From Crotophaga sulcirostris (Eukaryota; Chordata; Aves; Cuculiformes; Crotophagidae), in NCBI GenBank assembly GCA_013397455.1, contig VYZB01000135.1:1058698-1122697 (forward strand): a stretch of 64,000 nucleotides of DNA, given 5' to 3'. The position numbers and the translations under genes were made by a program. Of the stretch, positions 39,301 through 52,200 are shown in pieces (within the stretch, counting starts at the first letter, position 1; the number at the start of each line of letters is the position of its first letter). The notes beneath the pieces are model-generated. The model was given only the letters and a program-made list of their open reading frames with translations. It did not search any database and was not told the origin of the DNA.

Positions 39301-42300
39301 CCCCTTCCTGTTGAAATTCAGTAGCCTCTTACAAGAATTATGCCTTACTTTTTTCTATTAGTCGTTACAAACACAAACTTCTCTTTTTATGCTCTCTCTT
39401 AAGCTATTCTGAGAACTAGTTGCCTCTGCAGTTTTTGTGAACATGGGGGAATGTTTATGAAAAGGCTGTATATCATACACGCTTTAATGGAAACTTGAGA
39501 CAAATCATCTCAGCTTTCCTTAACACTCTGTCCTTAAAGGCCAGATGTTGAAAAGGTTTCAAAAATGAATCTGCCATGCTCAGAATCTAAGAACTTACAC
39601 ACAATCGATTTTATACACACAAATAGTTTGCTGAATGCAAAAAACCTAATGGCAGCTGTTTGTAGGACTATTGCTCTGGCCTGGATTCTTTCTGCTTTAG
39701 GAAGATTAGATTTGGGAACTAAATTAAAGTACCAGATTAGGAGTTTGCTCAGACTAGGCTTCCAGCACAGTCAGTCAGTAATCTGAATGCTCATCAGGAG
39801 CATTGCCTCTTTTTCTTCATTGCTTACATATGAACCTTCAGAAAATCAGATGTGTGGATACCTGAATTTAGGTGGGGATAAATTAGATACCTGAATTTAT
39901 CTGATAGTGTCAAGATGAAAATGATATGGCTTACCTAATGAATGTTCAAGCAGTGCAAGCACAGGATGAAGTCTAGGGTCAGACTTAATCACTGTTAATG
40001 ACTCTACCTAACAAACAGCAGGAGCACTGAGATAGCCCCACATTTTCCCCTATGTTACTTTGCTCTTGTTCATCCCTTTCTTTCTGCACAGGGAGTGAAG
40101 CTGTTTTAATTGGCCTTTGATGGAAGCAGACCAAGGGATGGCTACTTGGGCCCATTCAGTCACAGGCCTATGCAGAGGCAAATAAAAGGATAGCAAGGGC
40201 ATGCAGATACTCAAGAAAAGAGCCATTCTGTTTTATCACCTTCACAAAAAGAAATTATTTGTTTCACTGAATAAATGCCCTACAGTGGTGCCTTATTTCC
40301 TTTCTCTGAGAGAAAAGGATTTTGCTGAATTACTATTTGAGTTTGATCTTCCTCATCTGTAGCCTTTTTTGAGGCCATATGAAAGCTGGAGAGGTCAATA
40401 CCATCAAATATCTCCTTTCCCTAAGTAAAAATGCAAGAATAATGATCGTTCAAAGAGAAATGTAATGCAGGGATTTTTGTAGTCAAGCAGATCTTTTACT
40501 CTGGATACACTCTTTACCAAAGTATAATTTAGTTCAGTGCTAGTATGTAATTTGTTAGCACACAGCCATTCTTTAGACTTTCTTATTGACCGTAGGTTTG
40601 CTTTTGGGGCTTGAAATTTGACAGTTAAAGCCTGATCTGACTTCAGATGACACAGCCCCTGATTTTTTTCAGTTGCTAATTCCCAACCTGTTTTTAAAAT
40701 TGTGCACTCTTAATTTTAATACTTAGATAATTTTAATCCAAATTACTTTTTTGTTATGCCATTTTAGGTGAAGAAGTATGAAGAAAGATGGCTTTTTTCC
40801 TGGCGTGGTCTGCATTTTATATCTCCGTCAAGTGCTTTTCTAAAGCTGTTTTTCCCAGACTGTGTGTTTTGCATGGGTGGGACAGTGGGTTATTGTTAGC
40901 CTGTTAGACACAACTCGGTTTGAATACCCCTCAGTAGTTTGTGAGGCAAGTCAGCTCTATTTGCATTTGTTCCAGTCACAAAGGTTTATAGGTCAGCAAA
41001 GGCTGGCTGGAAAAATTCAACATGCCAATGCACTATTCTTCTATGGTTGTCAGGAATTCAAACGTGCTGGTTTTTATATTTCTTCTTGGTCATGAATATA
41101 TGATAGCACAGTCTGAAGTGGCTTTGTTTCTTTGGAGCTTGGTACCAGCTGGGACTAAGATGGAGGACGTGACTTGATGCCAGCTTTTTTCTCCCCCCCT
41201 CTTCTCTTGCCCATACTAATCAGCAGCAAATCAAATGTCAGTACATCTGGAGGCAGTGAGAGGGCAGTGCTCACCAGTACACTGTATTGCTGCTATTTTT
41301 TTCCTCTTCTATGAAAAAGAGACCAGCTGAATAAAAGATGACATTTGTCCTTTCATAGAAAACATGGCATTAGCTTAATCTCCCTTCTGGTTTGGGTTTC
41401 GGTTTCCTTTTTTTCCTGTTTTTATGTAGATACATTTGGGTTACATCCTGAAATGTTTCCTGCTTAGCTGCATGCAGAGACTATGTGGAGATCTTCATTT
41501 ATGCACGGACTGACAAAGAATAGGCATCTTTTAGAATTCAAGTCTTCAGAAGCCATTCATATAGCCTTAATGGTCACATATAAAGATATCTAATGAAAAC
41601 AATCTTGGCATATCACTGACAACCTGGTCTTTCAATAACTTGCATGAGAAGCTTAAAATATATATGAAAAAGAACATCTTCCCCAAAGAAAGCATTTCCC
41701 TTAGCTTTGTTTTTCATCTTCTGGTTTTAGAAGAGGTTTGGCCTTTTGCAGTTCTTAAAATGAAATATAGATATATCCACTGTAATTCGATTCCTTCAAA
41801 CTGCATTTTGAATTTTAAATGGTATGTCTGAATACATTGTGAGGGATACTATTGCAGGTTTGTTAGGAACTGATATCTCATTTCTAGGCTAGCTTACTGT
41901 ACCCCCTTTACTCTGAAACCAGTAAGCCCTTCTTGAGTTTGATTTATTTAAAACTCAGTTACAAAAATTGTTCGTCTTTATAGTTGTTTCTTGAGTTCTG
42001 AGATTTTTCTTATAGAAGCAATAAAATATGCCAGATCTCCTTTTAATATGCTCATTGAAATGCAAACTGTGACCTTTCTTGGTCTGTTTTAAAGAGACTT
42101 TCTGCAAATATGGACTGCTTTGAGTAAAAGGCAATATAGGCAAGGAAGGTTGCATCTGTAAACTAGAGAGGCAGCAGCTAAACCTCGTATTGATGCCCCC
42201 ATTTGAAGCAGCCAGGGAGACCCGTTTACTTTTGAATCCACAATTCGCTGCCAAGTTGGCACCATCTTTCATGTTTATAGATTTAAATTCAGCACATGGC

Positions 42301-45300
42301 TTTAACTCTTCAGCTGCACTAGCTGCAAACAATTACCGCAAAACAAATGCTTAGGTATAATCAGTTCATTGTCTTATCCATGCCAAGTTGCATCTGACCC
42401 TTTAGAAATACAGTTGAGAACGTTATTTTAAAATGCCATGTTGGGTAGGACGCATGCAAATAGCAAAAGCATCTTTTAAATGGAAATGTTTACAAATATT
42501 AAACCTTACTGTGAAAAAGCATCTCATAAAATAAACATTTAAAAAATCATGTAATCTATTAAAGGGAAGATACAGGGTTTAACAGATGAACCACTGAAAA
42601 AGACTCGATAGAATAATACTAGTAAGCACAAAAAAATGTTTATGAACCTCCTTTCTTAACCTACACAGCTACTAATCTGCTGTGAGCAGCATAAAATTAT
42701 CAGTAGTTGGAAATTCATCTGGGAAGAACATTTCATATTTAGTTGGGATTTTTTTTCATTTTTAACTCTTAAAAAATCAGTTCTGTCACAAGATTGCTTT
42801 AGTAAATAAATATTTCAGTCAGTTTTGAGTATTTTAAGAGGCAAAATATTTTACCATACATAGAAATGAATTTTAAAAACAGAACCATGATTGATTTGCT
42901 AAGAATGTTTTCAGCAATTAGATGTATATTCATGGCTTTAACATTTAGTAAAGGAACAGTAATAAGCTATCTGCAAATGTAGGCATGCTCTGAAATAACT
43001 TGAATCTTAGCTTCAAAATGGACAAATAAACATTTAATACAGTGATATGGGTGACTGCCATTCACACAATGAAAGCCTAGGCTGAATCCCATCAACTCCA
43101 GTCACTGCTAAGGTTTGGGTATGGACAAAGGAACAAGTAAATGCAATTCTGAAGTTTTTATCTGCAGCCATTTATCCTGATCAAACATTTTTTTCTAACT
43201 TGCTTGTATGCTTCATTCTTACAAGCATCTCGGTTATGACTCTGTTGGATACATAGATAGTATGTTTGTTAGTAGCTGTATTAAATCACATTGTAATTAC
43301 AACAATGATTTTTGTTTTGTTACTATACTTATCTGTCTTTTCCCCCCACAATTTGCAAGGCATAAAGCACTTTGCATGTGACAAAACAGTTCTTTCATTC
43401 ACTAATTATTTCATTTAGGATTAACTTCTGGATGCATGCAAGTAGTGACCTATCTGTAAAGCATTCAGTGTAATCAAAAGGTAATTTGATAAGTCAGAAA
43501 GCATGTCTGCACAGTCATATATCCTTTCTGTGGTTTTAAGTATTTTCATAATCAGGGATGCAATTGAGCACTGGGAAGTTCCTTGTAGCTAGTTCTGAAA
43601 ACAGACGGAGATCAACAAAACATCTAAACTACATTACAAACATATAAATATATTCTGATTTTAGATTCAGAAAAAGTCCTTTTGTATTTTTTTTCTTGAA
43701 TCCTGTTGAGTGTACTGCTACAGTATACACTTCCAGAGTAGCTTTTTTTTTTTTGGCAGTTATTTTACTTTTAAAACTCAGTAATTCTTTTATAGTGTGT
43801 CAGATTTGCCACATTTATCATTTTTTGCCATTATTCTTTCAATTCACACGTGCGTGTGTGTGTATACATACATATGTGCTCTTTCATTGTTTCTGGAATT
43901 TTAAGGAGGTGAGAAGCACACAGTTTGAATAGTTTTATATTCTGCAATGGTTCACTCACTGTAGAATAGAGATTTATTTTATAAAAATACACACACCTTT
44001 CTGACCTAGTGTGAAAGATACTTTCTTTCTACAAATGCTAATGTAGGAAAAGCAGCTGTTATGTTAGTTCCTGCTTTTATTCAGGTGGGTTCCTACACCT
44101 CCTAAATCCCTTACGTTACTCATAAGCGAAAGCAAAATTTGCAGACACAGTTTGGATGTCATTTGGTGTCCTGGACTGTAGCAGATTCTGTGAGGGCTGC
44201 AGCCGTGACCAGTAGAGGGATTTGGTTGGTTCGTTGATTTTATGGAATTAGTTGTGAATAGAGGAGGGAAGAGACAGAAATTCCTTACTAACATTTCTGT
44301 GCCACAGAAAATGAGCGAGAAGCCTAATGACGTATCCCAGTAATTTTGGATGAAGACAAATCCTTTAATTAGGTGTGTGCAGTGTGAGGACATTTGCAGA
44401 GATCCCATAGTTAAGGTGGTTGTGAAGTTTCAGTTTTTCAGGGAGAAAAAAAAAATATTAATAAAACAACCTTTGAGAGTTGCTTTATTTTAAGACGGGA
44501 AAAGAAAAGGAGATGGGATTTTCGTAACTGGCTCTTTGGTTTTCTTCTACTTTTTCACTCTTTTTTTTTTTGACACTGATTTTATCTCTAAGAATTTTTT
44601 TGCTTGTGTTTTTTTGCTCCTGTTAGCTCTGCAATGGGACTGTTGGCTCTCTTCAGACTCCAGAAATCTGCATACCCTTGCTTTGAAGAGGTAGGATGCT
44701 TTTGATATTTTACTATTAGAACAAATGGCTATTTTCCTCATTGTGTCATTATTCAATTTATAGACATTAAGAAAAGCCTGTGAACATGACAAGTATTTAC
44801 ATGCCCTGATACTGCCAAGAGCCTATTGAGCTTTATTTTCTCCAGGCATGTTACCCCTGTCTCAGGAGAGGCCCTCACCCCACCACAGCTTGTCCTTCTT
44901 CCACAGCTGTGTATACGATCCCTCCCCAGTTCCTCTATAGAGCTGTGACAGCCCGTCATTGTCTGCCTCTGGATATTACAGTGGCAGTTTGCTCACAGAG
45001 ATGCTGACTGATCCCAAGATCTCTTTTTTACTCTTGTTTTCTTTGCGTTTCTTCCAAAATGAAGTCCAAAACCAAATAGTATGGGTCATGACCAGGCACT
45101 TCAGTTTGCAAAGGATGGTCATTGCTAGAATTTGTCTGTGGTGGATGGTAGAGGAGCTAACGACAGATTTCAGCTGTCAGTTCTTAGAAGAACTGTCAGG
45201 AAATCTCATCTTCTCCATTCACCTCTTGCTATGACTAAGGCCCAGTGGGAAACTTAAAGGACAAATTCCATTGAAAAACAGAACTTGGATCCCTGCAAAG

Positions 45301-45405
45301 GAAACATATTCCCTTCCTGTCAAATCTTTGAACGATGAGAAAAAAACTCTTGCTCTGATTAACTTTAGTGTACCCTCTTACATACCCTGCTTCGGGACAC
45401 ACTGA
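36371..45405. other. Repeat-poor AT-rich desert, no gene recognised
   Basis: No gene, RNA gene or mobile element is recognisable in these 9 kb. The longest open frames are a 125-codon one on the minus strand (41955-42332) and a 114-codon one (44064-44408). Both are within chance expectation and neither resembles a known protein. A GT/TA run lies at 43850-43878. The absence of repeats over so long a stretch is compatible with regulatory DNA under constraint, but it is not proof of it. Confidence 0.65.
43850..43878 (+). repeat. Compound (GT)n / (TA,CA)n microsatellite
   Basis: A GTGCGTGTGTGTGT run passes directly into TATACATACATATG. It is simple alternating purine-pyrimidine sequence. Confidence 0.85.
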
Positions 45406-45526
45406 GATTGGATGAGGCACTCAGTGCTGTGGTTTAGATGATGAGTTGGTGTTAGTGTTAGGCTATAGGTTGGACTCGATGATCTCAGAGGTCCTTTCCA
45501 ACCTTGTAATACTGTGATACTGTAAT
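45406..45526 (+). mobile_element. CR1 LINE, 3' tail fragment (sense)
   Basis: The piece starts in the last ORF2 codons (GATTGGATGAGGCACTCAGTGC) and runs through the 3' untranslated tail to a terminus of the TAATACTGTGATACTGTAAT type. It matches the reverse complement of the start of the 58 kb copy nearly base for base, so the two belong to the same subfamily. It is 121 bp long and non-functional. Confidence 0.95.
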
Positions 45527-48500
45527 CCTCTTCACTCAGACTGGGAAAAGTAGGATGAATAAGCAAGTAATATGCCTGAAGTTAATGAAGATTCTAGTTT
45601 TAATGGTGATGATTTTTCATTACGAAAAGTTTTGGTTATGCTTTCTGTGCACACAGAAGGCCTCAGCACAAAAACGTACTGGACAGCTAAGCATAGTTAT
45701 ACTCTATATTTTACCCCCACACTATTATATGATCTCAGTATTCTCTCATTAATCTATTAAAACAGGAAATACTCCTGAACACTTGCTCTCATTGGATTCA
45801 AATGCTGAAGAAAGTGGATACTGATTTTAGGGTTTTTTTGCAATTAAAGTTCTTAAGAACATAATCAATTAAGTTAGAAATCAAATTATTTTTAGAAAGC
45901 GTTAGTCTCAATTTTTTGCACTCTAAAACCTAAACTTTTGTATAATTTTTCATAGTACTTTACTCTTCAGTGCATGTGTATCTGGCACAATTGCATTACG
46001 AAATGCAACCTCTCTAAACAACTGAACACTACTTTAATTATATTAAAGTAATAATCATGGCACATCTTGATCATCCATTTTATTTCTGCTACATACAGTA
46101 GAAGTTTAAGGGTACTTTTCATGCAGATACAAGTAAATAAATGCAAGGGTTCTTTGAGATTTGGAGTGGAGAACAATCTCCATTGGGTTGCCCATATGCA
46201 ACACGTCCATTTGTTTGTCCATTTTGATGAAGTTCGAGTCTAAAGCATATGCAATAACAGTTAAGTCTGAAAAAGGACATCTTGAATTACGTGGCTGTGG
46301 CAGAGAGAAAAAAAGGGAGCACAGGAGCCCTAACCCTGTCCCATATAAGAAATTCCTCCCTTGCTAATATTATTGCTGTGCAGTATCTAACACAAAATTT
46401 CCTTCTGTAATAAGGAAATGTGTTGTATACTTAACAAAAACGACAAAAAATGTTCAATATAATGAGTTTTAATTGTGAAGATGGTCCTCCTGTCCCAGCA
46501 CTGTTTTGTGGCACTCAGATCTGAATGGGGGCAGGATTGTGTGCAAGAGCTGGAAGGCATTGGGGAATGGATAGGATGGCTTACTGGGGGCTTAGTCAAT
46601 GATAAGGCCTGGAGGAGAACCCAGGGCAGAAAATTAGTGAGGCAGAGGAGAAGAATTATTGCTTTCCTTATATCAAGGTCTGTATCAAGGTCTGTATCAA
46701 GGTCTGTATCAGTCTGATCCCTCCTTGTCCTTCCTGTTGCCACCACGTTAATACCAGCTTCAGTACTTTTAACTAGCCTGTGGGAAGGTGCAAGCACAGA
46801 CTGAGAATGGGTAAATAAAAATGTGTGGAAGTAAGCTGAAAAGTTAGTGAGGGCATTGCCAGTCATATAAATTTCATTTCTTTTTTTCTTACAAAAAGAG
46901 GGATTTGCACTTGTTGCATTTAGCAGACTTGTATTTGCCAGACATGCAACTGAGTTAGGTATTGTATATAGTACCTCTGGGATTTTGTTTGACATAACCA
47001 AAGGATTTTCACTTTACAGGGAACGCTGGCCTGGAATGTGGCCAGTTCTGACCGCTTTGTGTAAATTTTGGGTGTCTGTGAAAGGGAAGATGCAATGCTT
47101 GGTTGGGGCTCCTTCTGGCATGCCTTGCAAGGAGTGCTTTTCTTCCCTTGGTGGGGTTAGAGTGCTGTTGCCGGAGGGGAAGTTTTAGCTATCCGCTTCT
47201 TATAATTTGGAGGGGCTATTAAAAGAATAATTACCATTAAATATTAAAACCGCATTTTAATTATTTTAATGACGGTGAGTCTAATTCTGCAGCCATTTTC
47301 TTTCATTCTCTGTTTGCATGCATTGCTATAAAATTTTGAATTGCACAAGAGATAGAGATGAACTAAACAGTTTACTCTCAAAGGCATTTTATAATGCTTC
47401 ACTTTAAAAAATGCATTTCTAAACAAAGTGGAAAAAAAATGCACCAGAAACAATTCATTTAGCTCTTTTCTGCTGAATGTGATCTTTTTATGTGTAAATA
47501 ATATAAGCTTCCAGGTATACATAGTAGTGTTATATGCATGATATGGATTTATTGTTTACTGTCCTGTCTACCAGTATGGTGATACCGACCGGATAAACTG
47601 CTTTTCATGCATTTTTATCATTAATCCAGCTCTTTCATGGCCTTCTCTAACATGCAAAATTTTCTGCTACCTCAGAAAGGCAGAAATCTAACAGAAAAGT
47701 CAACATCTACCACAAATATGTTTTATTACCTAAATAAAGAAATCCAGTAGTTGCAGTATTTAGGCTGAGATCAGTGGCACGGTTTTAGAGTTCGGTAATT
47801 TGGGGAATACAAACAGAGAGTTTTATTCCTCAAATGGCACTCACTTTAGAGCAAATTACAACTTCAAGCTATAAAAGTCTTGAGATATCAGACTTTGGAA
47901 AATTATAGCATTCCATTGCATAAGAAACATTTAAAATATTTTTAGGGAGTTTAACACTTGCTAGCACTCTGATCTTTGCATAGCAAAACTTCTGGTAACT
48001 GGTTTTAAAATGCAGAGATGAAAGTAGTGATCAGGAAGAATGCAGAATGCCCTAATGGATTCTTAAAACAGGTTTCTTTTGCCTATTAGGAAGATATGGT
48101 TTTATGCTGGTTTGTATCAGTATTTCTGTCTCAGTTAAGGAGACTCATATCCATAAATCTGGTTGTACCACAAATGTCTTGTAGTTAAGTATACTGTGGT
48201 TTTAAGTATCTGAAAGATTATTTCACAGGTAAAACTCCCACAGTTAGTAAGGGTAGCTGCCCATTCCCCCCCCAAGTCTCACACCTGAAATTCCTCTGTT
48301 TAATGTACATACCTGGTGTTGTTAGGGAATAACTGTAAGGACTGTGTGATTCTGTTTCTGCAAGAAGTTCTTTGCCTGCCTCTACAGCACAGCATTTTAA
48401 CCTGATGCATTTCCTGATTGCAGGGAAATGCTGTATAATTGTACAGCATCGGCTGATGATAGATGCTATCACACTTCACTCTAGCATGTCAGATGTCCAA

Positions 48501-48652
48501 ACATTTGTCTGAGTAAAATTGTTAAGGATTCTATTGTTATCATAGTTTATTCGTTTCTGGAAAGGCTTTTAAAACAGAAAAATGAATTCACTTACTAACT
48601 GCTAACACATTCTCTGAGCACTTCTGAATAGCTGCTGGCTACTGTCTTTGCA
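45527..48652. other. AT-rich DNA with one unusually long open frame
   Basis: No known gene is recognisable. The minus strand carries a 204-codon open frame at 46387-47001, the longest in the window and longer than chance would usually give. A 12 bp tandem repeat (46671-46716) lies inside it. A very AT-rich block with homeodomain-like ATTA sites lies at about 47215-47660. These are discussed as findings. Confidence 0.6.
46671..46716 (+). repeat. 12 bp tandem repeat, about 3.8 copies
   Basis: The unit is TATCAAGGTCTG, present in three perfect copies plus a fourth that has lost two bases (TATCAGTCTG). Because the unit is a multiple of three, it keeps frame. On the minus strand it gives a repeated Asp-Thr-Asp-Leu motif in the long open frame there, and on the plus strand it gives Arg-Ser-Val-Ser. 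Confidence 0.95.
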
Positions 48653-48654
48653 TA

Positions 48655-49225
48655 TGAAGTCCAACACAAAAAAAACCCCCAAGATTGTGCCTGTAACTCT
48701 TTTTATTTAACAAATTAAGAAAATCAACTACAATCACCTTCAAAATAACTCCCCTCTGAGTTGGCACACAGCTGCATATGATGCTGCCAATGTTCTAAGC
48801 AATTCCACAGATTATTTTCTGAAAGGCTGTTGAGGATCTACATTGTTTTTGCTTTTTCATCTTCTACCAACAAAAAAAGGGTTCCTTTGAGCACCAACTT
48901 CATCTTTGGGAAGAGGCAGAAATCGCAGGGAGCCAGGTCTGGCAAATAGGGTGGGTGCTCAAGCACAGTGATGTTATTACCTAAAAACTGCTTCACAGAC
49001 AAAGTGTTGTGATCAGGCGCACACTGACAATTTCTGACCAAGGCTAAGAAAACATCTGTATTTGAACACACATCCACTTGTACCGAGTGAAGCAATCGAG
49101 TTGAGCCTTTTTTCACTCTGTGATAGGTTAAAACTTGTTCTATAACTATCTCTTTGTCTCTCCCCTCCCACTCTTGCTTCCTGAGCTATAGGGTTAGTCT
49201 TGGGGGTTTTTTGTGCTGGACCTTG
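48655..49225 (-). mobile_element. Mariner-type DNA transposon, internally deleted copy
   Basis: This 571 bp element has both terminal inverted repeats, at 48655-48684 and 49198-49225. Over the outer 13 bases the two ends align without gaps and differ only by four transitions; after that they share an A run and CCCCCAAGA. Each end is flanked by TA (48653-48654 and 49226-49227), the target duplication of the Tc1/mariner superfamily. Inside, the minus-strand frame 49116-48838 reads as the C-terminal part of a mariner transposase. It includes LSVKQFL, then LEHPPY and the PDLAPCDF box that carries the third catalytic aspartate. A TAG stop at 48838 follows, but similarity continues beyond it to a Y/F-F-E-G-D end near 48740. 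The DNA-binding N-terminus and the first catalytic aspartate are missing, and the residues before A-P-D-H no longer contain the expected H-D-N. The copy cannot move by itself. I cannot name the subfamily. Confidence 0.9.
48838..49116 (-). pseudogene. Mariner transposase C-terminal remnant
   Basis: These 92 codons are the only continuous coding part left in the mariner element. They correspond to roughly the last third of a normal transposase of about 340 residues. The final aspartate of the catalytic triad is present in the PDLAPCDF box. The second aspartate, normally in an H-D-N-A-P motif, is replaced (the residues read C-Q-C before A-P). The N-terminal helix-turn-helix domain is absent. It lies wholly between the element's inverted repeats. 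No activity is expected. Confidence 0.85.
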
Positions 49226-49227
49226 TA

Positions 49228-52200
49228 TTATAATATATCAGAGTTCAGGCAAAATCACCAATGACTGTATTGGAAATGATTGTATAAATCTGGATTTATA
49301 CAGGTCATCTTTATATATGTGGGCTGGACTCTGTTGATGTTATGTCTCGGCCTTTGCAGCCTTCTAAAGGCAGAAGATCCTCTAGTATGTCATTTTATAA
49401 ACAATGTACACAATAAAACATCCTTTGGGACTTCAAAATTGGTAAATCGACCCCCTGAATGAAAAGTTATAAATATATAACTGTATGCTTTTAACCTTCT
49501 GATGTGCCTCAAAACTTCTATATCTTAGCTAATTTCTACCTTCCAACTAGTAGTTGGCAGGGAGGACACAAAGCCACTAAGCCTCTTCAGAGGAAAGGCT
49601 TGATGGGTACATCACTACCAGGCTGCTGTTAAAAAGCTCCAAGTGAACTGGGCATGCAGGTTGGCATCCTTCAGCATGTTTGAGTTCTGCATAGAAAAGG
49701 ACAGGTAGAAAATAAAGAAAAAATGACTCAACTATAAAGGCATCACCCCTGGTTCGGCTTCCAAGTAAGTTAATGAAACCTGAGTCTTGCAGAACTCTGT
49801 TTTGTGGAGTTTAGGGTCATCTCAGGAGAGAGTCTTCTGCTGTAAAATTATGCAGACACTGTAGATAAGTTGTAACTGAGACAAGACATAACACATGTTA
49901 AGGTAATGCGTGACAGCATTTGAACAGAAGGACTAGCATAGAAATTTACTTTAGTTCCATGATTTGGGGTGCATCAGAGAGCAAAGAGAATGAGTCTCAA
50001 TTGACCAAAAAGTGAGATGGGAGGAAAGCTTAATTAGTAGCCGTGTGGTCTAGGAGAAAAACAGACCTTTCCAGAGCAGACATCATATAACGTTATTATC
50101 TCAGTAAAGCATTTTATACTGACAGTCTAGTTCTTCTGGTTGAAGATAGTCTTAGGTAAGGCCTCCTGAGCTATAAGAAGTGAGAAAAGCTAGTGATTCA
50201 GGATAGGTCTTCTACATAGCATATTTATAGGCTGAAGATGGAGATGTTTGCAGGTTTAACATCATAAATACCCCATGTGAAACAAAGTTATTTATTTATG
50301 TTTGGTGGCATAATGCATTTTTTTCAGAGTAACTTTCAGAGGAATTTGGTAACTTGGAAAATACTGTAGTATGTTTCAAAAGCTATTTTTCACCATTTAT
50401 AAATTGTTATATTCAGCCCTTAAAGATAAGGAAATAGTCTCACATATGGAGGAAAATACTGTACTGCATTTTCCTTTCTAAATAATAGATGAACATTTAG
50501 AGATCAGTGGCCCTCCCATTAGTTAAATAATAAAGAGATGCATGAGTTTTCTTTCAAATGAAACATTCTTAGTTGCTGCTGATAATTCCAAGCAAACTCA
50601 GTTGTGGTGATGATTGCAAATTTCAACATTGATATCTCTTGACCTCACAATTGACATAGAAGGGTGTTATTTGTCCAACTGTGCTGAAAGTGCCATATGT
50701 CATGGTCTCATGATTAGTTTTTACTTAAATTTTAGAAAGAAAAGGCTGTATCAATTGAGGGAGCACTCTTGGATTAGCTGTGTGGGTTTTAACTCCCTTC
50801 TCCCTCCTCCCCCATTTTTATTTGTATTTACCAGTATTTGGATACCTTTAGGTTGAAATAACAATAGATGACACTAAATCATTACATACAGCTCTGGAAT
50901 TAAAGGGAGCCCTGCTGCTGCTTAATTTCCATATTGTGTCACTGGACTAACTACTGATCCTATTTTAAAGACAGCATTTTTGTCTGTTTACCCCTTTGTC
51001 TTTCTTTCTTCCCTATTTTGCTCGTGCAATATGATTGAATTTGTATTATCATACAGCGCTTAGTCACATCCTTAATTCACTCTTGTAATCATTAATCAGG
51101 CTCTTGTCCCTAGTGTTTACTAGTGTGAGCATGACAAAATGTAAAATAACCGCAGGAACACAGACAAATAAATACAAAAAATTCAATCGGTGCGTAAACA
51201 CAAGTTCAACTGGACAGGTATTGCTCCATCGGAGAAAATGCAGTTGCATCCCTCGGCCCTATTATGTGCATTGGTACTAAATATGTTCTGAGAAAACAAG
51301 AGGAAAGAAGACTAGCTGTCTGCAAAGCTGAGTGTACTGCTCAAGAAGGATGTAGGTAGGTAACGCTGGATGACCATGTTGTTAATCTCACAGACATAGC
51401 TGCTGATAATATAAGTGCAAGTTGTCCACTTTGCACTACACCCGGGCATTTAAATCCTTGGCCTAGGACACAGAGGTCTCCCACCATCTCATCAGCTCCT
51501 ACACAGAGGTAGTAAAGCCACAGCATATTATGACTGTACTTTTTAGTATCTACGTGAACAGCTTTTACATGAGTTCTACCTTGTGAATGAATGGATTGCT
51601 TTTTTTGACCTGATGCACAATGACAATCCAGTTTTTCATTCCTCGTTTCACCCCTGCCCCCTCCATACTCCCCAGGGACAGGGTTCTAGTCTCACATGCA
51701 GCTGTTAGTGCATCCTGAGAGCCAGCATGAACTGTGACACATCCCAAAAACACTGTTCTTGCTCCCAGCCTTTCCCTGCATTGTAGTTCTCCTCTTTAAT
51801 ATCTGTATTCCTGTAAGTTTTCCAAAGCATGCTCGACCATATCGGTGCCCTAAAATTAAGAAAGGGATCTGAAGTACTTGTATAGAAGTAGTTAGTATCA
51901 ATAGTTAATTCTGGACAGCAGGTAAGAGATAATTAATGCAAACAAACCCTATTTTTTTCAAAAAGTCACCAGAAGTTGACAATCTCTATAATGTACTGCA
52001 CTTCGCAGTTCTGTCTGTCATACAAACTTGTCAATTTTTGTTTATAAATAGTGACACAATGTGCAAATGTTTAACCCACAATTGATACACGTATCCATGT
52101 TTTCATTAAACAGTTCCCTTCCCTTACACAAAGTCTGTGCAAGTGTTCAAATATTCAGTCATGGAGCCTGAATCCAGGTATTAGCCAGGGATGACTTAGA

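Noticed and set aside
41955..42332. 125-codon minus-strand open frame
   Set aside because: Chance level for this length and no recognisable motif.
46226..46236. tRNA B-box-like AGTTCGAGTCT
   Set aside because: There is no A box at the right distance and no cloverleaf can be folded around it.
50099..50154. Possible 56 nt micro-exon between CTCAG and GTAAGG
   Set aside because: The acceptor lacks a pyrimidine tract and the open frame is too short to carry weight.
51903..51926. Consensus-like donor CAGGTAAGA
   Set aside because: The upstream frames close within about 30 bases, so no coding exon can end here.
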